From: Diphasiastrum complanatum
Lineage: Eukaryota > Streptophyta > Lycopodiopsida > Lycopodiales > Lycopodiaceae
Direction of reading: 5' to 3'
NCBI GenBank assembly: GCA_029204225.1
Contig: CM055111.1
Coordinates: 3,101,029-3,165,028, forward strand
Length of the DNA: 64,000 bases
Position 1 is the stretch's first letter, and each line of letters opens with the position of its first letter. Made by a program: the position numbers and the translations under genes. Positions 54,509 through 64,000 of the stretch are shown in pieces. The notes beneath the pieces are model-generated. The model did not search any database. It saw nothing but the letters and a program-made list of their open reading frames with translations, and had not been told where the DNA came from.

Positions 54509-57505
54509 AAGATCCATTTTAGAAGCCCATTGACAGCCGTAAAGCAAAGAGTCGATCATCTAGAGCACTGCCAAGCAGTATCCAGATAATTACTTCTGTT
54601 AACATTGACAGGAGATTCTTGCGCTAACATTAGCGCCAAATGCCATTCATAGTCTTCTTGCATTTCGATCCATAGAACTCGTTTTACCAGCCCATCTTTC
54701 AGTGTTCATTTTTGTTTGTGTTGTTTGCTCTCCTCAATTTCTATTTCCCACAAACACGCATTCTATATTGTTTGTCAGATCGTGATTGCTTCAAATCTGT
54801 GCAAACTCACCCCAGCATTTCAGAAAACCCCACCGTCGCACTGCCACTTTTTGACCGCCATTTTTTTTTATTTTTGATTTATTCAATTTTTTGAGTTTCT
54901 CAAGTTTTTTTGAATTTCCTCAGTTTCCATCTGCCATGCATCTGCCAAACACTTCAAACAAAAAAATTCAAAAAAATTTAATCTGACGATCCCATCCGAC
55001 AATTCCATCTGAAGACTGCATCCGATGACTACAAAAAAACCCAAAAAACAGTATAAATTTTCTCTTAGACAACTACATCTGCCATTTTTCTCAAATCGAT
55101 ATTTCCTATTTTTTCGAGTTTCTCAAAAAAAATTTGAGTTTTCTGAATTTTTTGAGTTTATTCATTTTTTCGAATTTTTAAAAAAAAAACTTGTGTCCGA
55201 TGATTGCATCTGACGAACTGCACAAAAATTGACGATTGCATCCAACAACCTGTCCAAAAAAACTTCTTTGACGTTTGGATCCGATGAGTCTAATTTTTTC
55301 GAGTTTCTCAACTTCCAAATTTTTCTTGACTTTTCAATTTTTCGAGTTTCTAAATAGATTTTTCCATCCGACGCTGCATTGCTGCTGGTGGTCATCTTCT
55401 CGATTTTATGCTCCACGAATTCGGTTATAATAGTGAATCTTCCAGTTCGTTCTGTTTTTTATTGTCTGCTCCATGTCTTGCCATGCTCTTTTTTCAAGCA
55501 CACGCATTCAATCATGTCTTTGCGTTCCGATTTGCATCAGAACACCACCGACAGATGTTCAAGAAAACCACCGACACACTGCTCCCAAATGTTTCTTGAA
55601 ACCACACATGTTCTCATTAAAGTCCATTTTCTGAGAGAGAACCGATGACCTATTCTCTCTAGAGCCGACGAATCCATCTCCCAATGCATCCCAAAATTCC
55701 ATCCGACAAAGTATTCTCATTTCAATTTGCATCTGGCACCCTTCATCTGCATTTGCATCCGCCGCCCTCATCTGCAGATTGCATCCGGAGCCTATCTCCA
55801 ATGTTTCTGACACTCATCTCCATTTTCATCTATTGTCTTGATCTTCAGATTGTATTCCACGTCTTTTCTAATTTTTCAAGTTTTTCAAATTTTAGATTTT
55901 TCGATCCCTTGTAAATTTTTTTTTAGATCCCTTGTAATTTTTTCATACTTTCACTTTTTCGATACTTGACTCTAATTTTTCAAAAACAATCGAGTTTTTC
56001 AAGTTTTTTGAATTTTTTTTCGATATCTTAACATTTTTGGAGTTTTTCAAGTTTTTTCAAAGTCTTTTCTAAGTTTTTCCATTGTTTTTTCAAAACCGTA
56101 CATTGATCCATCCTCTGTAATTTTTCCATCCAATATATTTTTTCAACCCAGTTTTTGCATCCACCGTCTTTCCAGTTCCATCCTCCATATTTTGATTTTT
56201 TTCGAGTTTTTCAAATTTTTGATATTTTTTCTAGTTTTTTCAAGTATTTAACTCTTTCGAGTTTTTTTAGTTTTGAAAATTTCCGAGCTTTCCGAGCTTT
56301 TAAATTTTTTGAGTTCATTCGGATTTTATAAAATTTTCGAATTTTTTCAACTTTTCAAGTTTTTTCGAGTTCCTTTGAAGTTTTTTGAGGTTTTTCGAGT
56401 TGTATCACGATTTTCAAGTTTCTACGATTTTTTAAGTTTCTTTCGATTTTTTTGATGTTTTCAATTTTTTCACGTTTTTCGATTTTTCCGATACTTTATG
56501 ATTGTTTCGATACTTGACATTTTTCAGTCCCTTGTCATTTTTTTCATACTTAAAATTTTTTCGATACGAGACTCGATGTTTTCCAGAATTTTTCGATAAT
56601 GTATCGACTTGAACAATTCGAGATGTTTTCGATATCCGCAATCAGATTTTTTCGATACTTTATCAACTCGAGTTTTTCGAGTTTTTTTCGAGTCACTGTA
56701 AATTTTTTCGATACTTGATATTTTTTATCTTTTATACATTTTTTATACTTTATACATTTTTCGAACTCTTATTTTTTCAAGCCTCTGTTTTCGAGTCATT
56801 AATTTTTCGATCTATTACTTTTTCGAGCCTAGATTTTTTTGATAGATTATTTCGATAATAGATTTTTCGAGTCCTGATTTTTCAAATTTTGTTTTCGAGT
56901 TTTATTTTTTTGAATTCTCTTTTTTCGAGTTCTCATTTTTTGAGTTTTTATTTTTTGAGTTTTATTTTTCGAGTTTCATGTTTCGAATTTCATTTTTCGA
57001 ATTTTATTTTTCGATCCAAATTTTATTCAATCCCTTATTTTTCGATCTCTTATTTTTTGACACCTTATAATTTTTTGATCCCCTGTAAATTTTTCGATAC
57101 CTTATATTTTTTTTCATCCCTTGTCTTTTCGATCCACTCTAATTTTTTTTTTCGATCTAGTTCCATTTAACGTCCATTGCATCCGCCAGCCTCCATCCGA
57201 CACCCTCCACCTTCATTTGCATCTGACACCCTTATTAGTTTCATCCGACGTCCTCCATCTCAGTTCCATCCGATGCCCATTACATTCGCCAACCATTTGC
57301 ATCCGCCAATGTCTTCGAAATTCCATCCGCTAATGTCTTCCAACCATTGCATCTGACGTCCTCTACCTTCATCTGCATCCGACACATTTGCATCCGCTAC
57401 TGCATTTTGCTACATCTGTCCCTGCATTCCCTTTGCATTCCACAGTTGGCATCCGACGAGCTTTAGAATACATCCGATGAGTTATCAAAGTTCTTCACCA
57501 TTGTT
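54509..57505 (+). repeat. AT-rich dispersed repeat A3 at the inversion junction
   Basis: A full-length 3.0-kb copy of A1 with the same start (GATCCATTTTAGAA) and the same end (TTCTTCACCATTGTT). It lies exactly between the 50-base 3' LTR stub of left J and the broken interior of right, inverted J. The TGGCGCC PBS-like motif of A1 is TTAGCGCC here. No TSD is visible. Confidence 0.85.
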
Positions 57506-58360
57506 TGTTGAGTTGATGGTGTTAGACTTCCTACAAAATTGACATGGGGACTGGAAATTGTCGCTCCACTAGCCATAGTAATATTCCTTCCCTCCTTAAA
57601 ATTGTTTGCATAAGCAAATGATGTACCCATCAGAGAAGGACCAATCATACCTGTAGTGACATAGAGAGAACACCCTTCATCGTCATCAAATGTTTCACTT
57701 TCATAGGCATCTTCATAGGCCTCATAATCAACATTATCATCTTCATTATGATCAAAATGTTGTTCTACAACATGGTGATGTCGTCTTTTGAGTTCATCAA
57801 GATCATAGAATTGATCCATGGGCTCGTAGTGATATTCTGTTCCACTTTGCACGTGTTGTTGCTCATCCATGCTTGTCGCTTCAAACTGATCCTGAGTAGT
57901 CAATTGGAATTGATCTTGATCATGATAATCACCATCATTGAACTCTAGTTCATCCTGACCATCTCATAGTTCAACTGCTTCATCTGCAGAGCCATCTTCA
58001 ATGACTGGTTTGTGTTGTTCTTCACTTTGCTGATCGTTGTTGAAATCTTCAGAGTCATGGTCAAGTTTTGAAGTGTCGTTGTAGTTCTGATACTGCTCAT
58101 CATTAGCAAAATCGTCGTTCTGGTCTTGATATTGATTGTCATCAGTGATCTCGTCATCTTGATCATGATCTTCGATGTAATCATCACCTTGATCCCAATA
58201 TTCCCCCACATCATTGTCACAATCGTCATCACAGTATGACTAATCGTCATCCTCTTGTTCATAATGCCAATCCATTAGAGTCGATGTGGAATAACTATAT
58301 CTTGAAACTATGGATTGCAATCTTGGGAAGAATGTGGACATGTAATGGAAACTAGTTTTA
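57506..58360 (-). pseudogene. J acidic ORF, right copy (partial)
   Basis: It matches the 52,080-52,948 part of the left ORF: GEYWDQGDDYIEDHDQDDE, then MDQFYDLDELKRRHHHV and GMIGPSLMGTSFAYANNF. A stop after DEAVEL and a shift near 57,900 interrupt it. It has acquired HVQSGTEY where the left copy has a stop, suggesting the ancestral frame was open at that point. Confidence 0.6.
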
Positions 58361-58859
58361 ACAAGGTGTAGTTAAGCAGTAACAATAGGCATGAGGCTTT
58401 TCGATTAGAGCAAATAAAAAGGACTTTTGAAAAATGTCAAATTTTGATCCCAATAAGACTTATACACTGGCAATCTTTTTGAGCTAATGAAGTTTGCTTT
58501 CTACGGCATTGAAGTCCGAGCTCAAACGAATGAGATATGGTCAATCGAATGAATAAAACATAAAGTGTAAACAACTTAGGACAAAGGGTCCTAAAATAAA
58601 ATTAAAAATAAGAAGTACATAATAATGACGAAATGATGATCATTGTACTCAGCGCAGTGAACTGAGCAATTTTTGTTCTTAATGCATTGAATTTTGACGT
58701 TAAATGAAAAAGTTAAGGCTACATGAAGACAGGGAAATTACAAACTTAGAAAGGGACCTTTATAGAAAAGTTTGGTTTCTTTGGAGCATTGGATCGTTGA
58801 AGAAAGATACCCGTAGAAATCTTAAAAATGATGGCTAATTTTTTTGTTGGTTACTTGGT

Positions 58860-59170
58860 GCGCGGAAAATTCTGGCAACGTGAGCACAGGGGCAAGTAGG
58901 GTGCTCGGAAGATTCTGTCAGCGTGGGCACAGGAGCAAGCAAGAGAAAAAAATCTCAAACGATGCTTTTTAGAGAGAGGATCTCAACCGACGTTTTTATA
59001 GAGAGACAGGATCTCAACCGACGGTTTTTAGAGAGAGAGGATCTCAACCGATGCTTTTGGAGAGAGAGAGAATGTAGGCAACGGGGAATGTAGAGAGAGA
59101 GGGAATGTAGCCGATGGTGAATGTAGCCGAATATAGCCGACACATAGAGAGAGATGATGTAGCCGATGTA
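58860..59170 (-). repeat. Short tandem repeats in J interior (right copy)
   Basis: GGATCTCAACCGACG-type units recur four times at 58,977-59,075, and the GTGAGCACAGGGGCAAG unit occurs twice near 58,880 and 58,925. It mirrors 50,880-51,240. Confidence 0.7.
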
Positions 59171-59458
59171 AGAGATAATGCATGACAATTCACGACAATG
59201 TCGAGTTCCTAGAATGTGTTGAACCACCTGCGAACTAGTGCTCTCAAAAGGTATGGATGAAGTTTGACAGAGCAGCTTTTAGAGGCAAATGAAAAAGTAC
59301 GTGCATGGCCAGAGCCTTGAATTCGTGACCTCATTGAGCCAACGCTCATGGATCAGCACTCAGTAACACACAGTGAGCCAGCGCTCATGGATATGCAATG
59401 CTACAAGGAGCACTACAAAGAGCTTGCAGACTATGACAGAGTAATAAAAAACATAGTG

Positions 59459-59862
59459 ATGGTCTTCAGTTCGAAAGATAGCACAATCACAGATGAAAAC
59501 ATTGACCAAATAATTGCAAAACGAGAAGAAGCCATAGCTGAGCTTGACGATAAAATGAGGAAGTTTACTGAGGATGCCATCAAATTCAAGATGGATGATA
59601 CTGTTGGTTTTTATGACTTTGATGATAAAGATGAAAAGGAGGAAGAGAAGTTGAACCTGAAAAAGATAATTGCAAAGCATTGGATTGAGCCGCCAAAGCG
59701 TGAACGAAAGCGCAATTACTCTGAATCAGATTATTGCAAACAAGCAATGCGCATCGGAGGTCCAGCCAAAAGCCAAGAGAGTCTCAAATTCCTCGCATGC
59801 CTCAATTGCATGATTTTTAGTTCTTCAATGTTCAACGTTTAACAGAGCTATATGAAAAGGAA
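59459..59862 (+). pseudogene. ISWI chromatin-remodeller fragment in J (right copy)
   Basis: The better-preserved copy. The frame is open from 59,348 to 59,842. ISWI identity starts at ATG 59,459 (MVFSSKDSTITDENIDQIIA) and runs through MRKFTEDAIKFKMDD, FYDFDDKDEKEEEKLNLKK, HWIEPPKRERKRNYSESDY and KQAMRIGGPAK. After the shared one-base insertion it continues as PRMPQLHDF, a stop, and FFNVQRLTELYEKE in the next frame. The match ends sharply after LYEKE, where ISWI normally continues VRYLM, suggesting an exon boundary. The upstream in-frame sequence (LMDQHSVTHSEPALMDMQC) is not ISWI and may be another captured piece. Confidence 0.93.
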
Positions 59863-60534
59863 GGTCCGAATGATGGCGTGGAGAGGGAGAACTAGCGTGA
59901 AGAGAGAGTAGATTTAGGTTGGGGCTTTAGGGTTAGGATAGGCTAGGTTAGGTTAGGCCTTTAGGGTTAGGGCTGATTTCATTTTTTTTTAAATGAGTTG
60001 GCAAAATCTTCAAAATGAAGAAATGGGAAAAAATTTACAAGGAAGTAAAACTTCAAGAATGAAGAATTGAAGTGCTTCTCTCCCAAATTCTCTACTCAAA
60101 TTAGAATTTGACCTCTGTCACAAGATTTGTCATATCTCCCTCAATTTTCAACCAAATTGGTTGCAAGTTGGCTCAGATTCAAGTAAGAGTGAGATCTACA
60201 ATCCTACAGAATTATAGTCAAAAAGTTTGGCCAAAAATTCAGCCAAAAATGGGAAAAACAGACTGCAAAAAGCTACAACTAGCTAAAATTGGAAAGAAAA
60301 CACTAAAATGGCCATAACTTGGTCATTACAGCTCCAAATCAAAAAATCTCAATACCTACAGAAAGCTAAAAGACAGATCTATTATATACAACAAGAAACT
60401 ACACAAAAAACGAGAATTATATAGTCAATAACTAAATCAAAGCTTGTTGGAAATTGAAAAATCAAGAAAGCTTAAACAAGAAACTCAACCAAATTTAACA
60501 AAATCCACCAAATTTGATGGAGAAAGGATCTCAT

Positions 60535-60546
60535 GCTCTGATACCA
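60535..60546 (-). other. PBS of J, right copy
   Basis: The minus strand reads TGGTATCAGAGC, four bases inside the LTR. Confidence 0.93.
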
Positions 60547-60550
60547 AAAT

Positions 60551-61109
60551 TGTCATGTGCCCCTTAGTATTCGAACATCTAATCCATTCATTAAACATCA
60601 AATTACAATGGAAATGCAAGAAATCAAGAAACTAGTCAAAAATCAAGAAGATAGCTAATAGTAGCAAAACTTCACCAAAATAGGCAAAGTAAGGTATCTC
60701 TATTCAAGATTATTGATCATTTACAAGAGAGGGCCTGACTCTAGAGCATGATCATAGCTCTCATGTGATTTTAGACACATGAACCATTTTCTCCATCAAG
60801 AAAACTCTCCAAGAGAAGCTCCAAGATCTCTTAAAACTCAAAATTACAAAATGAACAAAAGCCTCCAAATTTAGCACGACATCAGCTATTTATAGTGGTC
60901 ATTTGTGCCTCTACTATAAGTTTGGGCCTTATTCAGCTAAATTGGGCCTTACAACCATTATTACAATTCCGCTATTCTCAATTCTAGCGAGGTTGTTTGA
61001 ACCACTTTATTAACTCTCCTATTGACTAGTTCTAATCTAATTTAGCTCCATGGCTATATTTGGCAATTCATTAGTAAGCTCATGGGCTAACTACATGCAG
61101 CACATGACA
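60551..61109 (-). repeat. 5' LTR of J, right copy (559 bp)
   Basis: TGTCATGTG at 61,109 to CACATGACA at 60,551: perfect 9-base inverted termini, with the TATA box at 60,887-60,894. Confidence 0.92.
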
Positions 61110-61306
61110 GAAAGTCCACCACCAAACCATGCTTTTAGCCTCCTATAAAATAGGAGATTTGGAATTTGTCTCATATGAAAGCTATGTACAATGGATCTGA
61201 ACTTTGCACATGCATTTTCACACATGTGGATAGGTCATTACACGTGTGGATCCACATAGATATCAAACAAATTACTTAATCAAGGTGAAAATTCTCAAAT
61301 CTAACA
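61110..61306 (-). mobile_element. LTR stub N (right arm)
   Basis: It starts TGTTAGATTTGAGAATTTTC at 61,306 and is cut by J at 61,109/61,110, exactly as in the left arm. It contains TACACGTGTGGATCC near 61,240. Confidence 0.65.
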
Positions 61307-62323
61307 AGATGTATGATTCAAGTGTCCTAATCTATAATGCCAAAGTAATGCCTTATTGACAAGAATAGAGGTCTTCAAGGCTTGACTTCTATCGGAATAA
61401 CAATGAGTCAGTCTATATAAGTATCCATGCGTCTTGCTGAGTGCAAGGATCTTACTTGTCCTATCGATAATTCGGTACTGATCAGACTCAAACTCTACCC
61501 TATGACCTAAATCAGTAATTCTACTTACCGATAATAGATTCATAGAGAGTTTAGGTACATACAAAACATTTGATAGTGGTTTGATTTGATCATGTTGGAA
61601 CTTCAATCCTATAGTGCCTTCACCTTTGATAGTATGTGTGCTATCGTCACCAACATGAACTAATTTCTTTGTACTGTAAGGCATATGGGAGTGAAAATGC
61701 TCACGATGATTGGTCATATGTTGAGTAGCTCCCGAATCTAGAAACAAGAAATTATCAACTTGCATCTTTTGGTCTTTGATCATAAACGCTCCTTCGTCCA
61801 TGTTGATTGTAGGAGATTGAGATGATACTACGACTACATTCGCCTATTGATCTAGTTGGTTATTGGCATTTTTTTCTTTTAGAATTTTGTAACCCTGAAT
61901 CTCATGATTACTGTGTTTGCAATACTTATAGAACTTCTTCTTCTTTGACTGTGGATTTAATAATTGCTCTTGACTTTGTGTCGGCTTTTGATTCGATGTG
62001 GACTACTTAGAGCTTTTGTTCTTCTGTCACTTAGAACCTTTATTGACATATAGAGCGTGAGATGATGAAGTCGAAGAGGTGTCTTGACTTCTTCGATTAT
62101 CTTCTTGCAACAACATAGTGATAACTCTAGTGAGAGTTAAATTTGAGTGTGTTCATATGATCATCACCTAGTTTTTATATGTAGAAGGCAAGCTTGATAG
62201 CAATTTCATAATTGCATCTTGATCGTCGATGGTTGATCCGCCATTTGCCATTTATTGCAAGAGATTGTTAAACTGGTTAACATGATTCTGTAGTAATCAC
62301 CATTTCACATCTTGAGTGTGCAT
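61307..62323 (-). pseudogene. gag: Copia H gag/protease fragment (right arm)
   Basis: The best frame is 61,801-61,301: protease site FLDSGATQHMTNH, VLYVPKLSMNLLSVSRITDL, and GAG_pre-integrase WHYRLGHLNHTS interrupted by LTR N. Upstream Gag (to 62,323) has stops. It mirrors 47,829-48,846, with the knuckle at about 61,900. Confidence 0.88.
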
Positions 62324-63115
62324 TAATGCAAAAAATGATGATGGAACACAAATTGCAAATATCAATCAAGCTCTGAAACAACACGAAACGAAACGAAGCA
62401 AAACTAGGCAAAGTGAGATACACATGCGATAGTAGACAATAGTTCATTCAAGATCAGACAAAATTGAGAGTGATATGTGCATAATAGCTATAGCATCATC
62501 TATGGATCCTCTTGATTTCGAGGGTTGTAGGACAGACCCACACAACGCACTGGCATGAGAGAGAATAGTGTTCTCTCAGGGGTAGTATCTCACTTACTAG
62601 CGGACTTCTTGGATCTCTGTAGATCCTGCTTACAAAGTTGTCTCGCTCACAGGTGGACTTCTATTCTGTATATTTTCTATCTACTACTGTATGTATTTTA
62701 TACATTTAGTAATTGAATACATTCAGAGTAGCATATCTGATTAGATAGATTAAACAATTTATAACTAATCATGGATTAAAGAGGGGTGGATTAGGCATGT
62801 CCTAACGTTCTTCCGCTGATGTTATCATATCATATCATGCTTTTTTGAACTTCATGGTACTTGCATGATCTTCATGATCCTTTGGAGCGTGAAGGTCATA
62901 AGATGTCGCAAAGATTTTCGTGTCGCTTTGAGTCGTTTGACTTTCACGTCGTCTGGCTTTCTCCTGTTGTATCACGAACATTTTTCTTTCACGAACATTT
63001 CACGTTCGTGTCTTTTTGTTAGGATGTTCGCGAACATTTTTGCTTTGTGTCTTTTCGTCAAACTAAGAGCTGAAAGCTAGCAAAGCTTTGGTAATAGAAA
63101 CGTTTTTTTTCTTCA
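62324..63115 (-). repeat. 3' LTR of Copia G2 (792 bp)
   Basis: PPT GAGAGGGACC then TGAAGAAAAAAAACG at 63,115, ending GCATTA at 62,324. About 230 bases present in the G1 LTRs are deleted just before the TTTCG-rich part. Confidence 0.9.
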
Positions 63116-64000
63116 GGTCCCTCTCAAAGCGTGATAGCTTGATGACTCCAAGACTGCTCCTCTGTTTCTCGAACAGACCTTTGTCTAAGGCCTTTGTGAA
63201 AATGTTAGCCACCATTTCCTTTGTTCCAATGACAATAGTGTGCAGTATCTTCTTCCCGATCAGATCCCTTATCAAGTGATACTTGATTGCGATGTGTTTT
63301 GTTCTTGAGTGAAACACAAGATCCTTTGTCGGATGTATTATCCATCTTCAAAATAAAAGGCTCATTTCTTGTTTTGCCCAGTTTGTCAAGGAACTATTTG
63401 AGCCAAATGATTTCATTAGCCATCTTTGCTACTGCAACGTACTTTACTTCGCAGGATGACTAAGCCACAATGGTCTGCTTCTTGCTGACCCAGAGAATTG
63501 CTACTCCTGATGCGATGGTGCATCCTCCTGAGACACTTTTGCAGTCGTCCTTGAGAAATGCCTAGCTAGCATCACTGTAGGAATGCATCTGGAACCCTGC
63601 ATCATGAGAATAACAAAAAAAAAAAATCTTTCATTAATTGAAGGTATTGCAAAATTTATTTCGCAATCTTCCAATGAGTTGAGCTTGGATTCGTATAGAA
63701 TTGGCTTATCTTGTACACGGCATAAGCAATGTCAGGACGTGTGTTATCTACAAGGTACATCAGCGATCCAATTAGCTTTTTATATGGTGTAAGATGCATC
63801 AATTCTCTTTTTTCTTAAGTCTTCGAACAGTCTTCATTTGTCACGGCTGTTTCTGCAAGCATTGGAGTATTTGTTCCTTTGCAACTCAGCATCCCAAAAT
63901 CTTCTAGGATTTTCTGGGTATATCTGGACTAATGAAGGTACAATTTGCCTCCCTCATAGTCCTTGTCAATCTGTAAGCCAAGATAACATCTGGCTCTCAA
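63116..64000 (-). pseudogene. pol: Copia G2 RT end and RNase H (runs off window)
   Basis: Minus-strand words: LGLQIDKDYEGGKLYLHQ, YTQKILEDFGMLSCKG, GSLMYLVDNTRPDIAYAV, QMHSYSDAS, GGCTIASGVAILWVSKKQT and HSRTKHIAIKYHLIRDLIGK. Several stops occur (after SDAS and before FLDKLGK). It retains the segment at 63,963-64,000 that G1 lost. The rest of G2 must lie beyond the window's right edge. Confidence 0.9.

Larger units (their letters stand above)
57506..61109 (-). mobile_element. Element J, right inverted copy (3' part missing)
   Basis: Minus-strand copy: LTR 61,109-60,551, PBS, interior, and end at 57,506 (CAACTCAACA) where A3 begins. Compared with the left copy it lacks everything after 52,948, including the PPT and 3' LTR. 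It also lacks about 370 bases of the interior (left 51,695-52,078). Confidence 0.88.
57506..63962. repeat. Right arm of giant inverted repeat
   Basis: Reverse complement of 45,962-52,948 with scattered substitutions and a few deletions. It continues past the left arm's edge only as Copia G sequence (63,963-64,000) that G1 has lost by deletion. The true outer limit may lie beyond the window. Confidence 0.93.

Noticed and set aside
54509-57505. A3 as a Helitron
   Set aside because: The ends do not show TC at one side and CTRR with a hairpin at the other on either strand.

Overview
This window reads as intergenic heterochromatin of a large-genome land plant. It is roughly 60-65% A+T. Almost all recognisable coding matter is plant-type Ty1/Copia gag-pol, usually with a primer-binding site (PBS) matching initiator tRNA-Met (TGGTATCAGAGC), plus one gag-only element with a Ty3/Gypsy-like Gag. 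The embedded host-gene scraps (an ISWI remodeller piece and a histone-H3-like piece) look plant-like. I cannot name the species. I see no intact host gene, tRNA, rRNA or CRISPR array.

Layout. 0.7-2.4 kb: LTR and gag of a gag-only family (here 'Gy'). 2.4-6.1 kb: decayed minus-strand Copia 'B' with its 3' LTR. 6.1-9.0 kb: Copia gag 'C' and a scrambled Copia fragment 'E'. 9-11.7 kb: unassigned. 11,709-14,198: small deleted Copia 'F' with a perfect target-site duplication (TSD). 15,107-17,903: AT-rich repeat 'A1'. 18,037-23,369: the best-preserved element, Copia 'D', with two LTRs, PBS, polypurine tract (PPT) and perfect TSD, but with an internal deletion and a frameshift. 23.4-27.2 kb: repeat debris, including A2 and a second copy of part of the Gy interior. 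27.4-35.8 kb: Copia 'K' (minus), split in its gag by the 5.5-kb element 'Gy1' (29,200-34,715, TSD TTGAT). 36.4-37.0 kb: a histone-H3-like fragment next to a (CT)93 microsatellite. 39.2-41.1 kb: Copia 'M' remnant. 41,896-47,828: Copia 'G1' with two LTRs. 47.8-64 kb: a very large imperfect inverted repeat.

The inverted repeat is the most striking structure. Positions 45,962-52,948 are mirrored by 57,506-63,962. Both arms carry the same nested series: the 3' end of Copia G, a Copia H gag fragment, an LTR stub N, and element 'J', a non-autonomous LTR retrotransposon. J carries an acidic ORF of unknown function and, in antisense, an intron-free piece of a host ISWI chromatin-remodeller gene. Because the nested junctions are shared, the arms must come from one inverted segmental duplication. 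The AT-rich unit A3 sits exactly at the junction.

Activity. No integrase in the window keeps its full catalytic set in an open frame: there are deletions in D and G1, stops in B and M, and truncation in K. None of these copies is autonomous. D, Gy1, F and J keep cis-signals (LTR ends, and in most cases PBS or PPT), so they are best read as past or potential passengers of other elements. All element names here are local labels.
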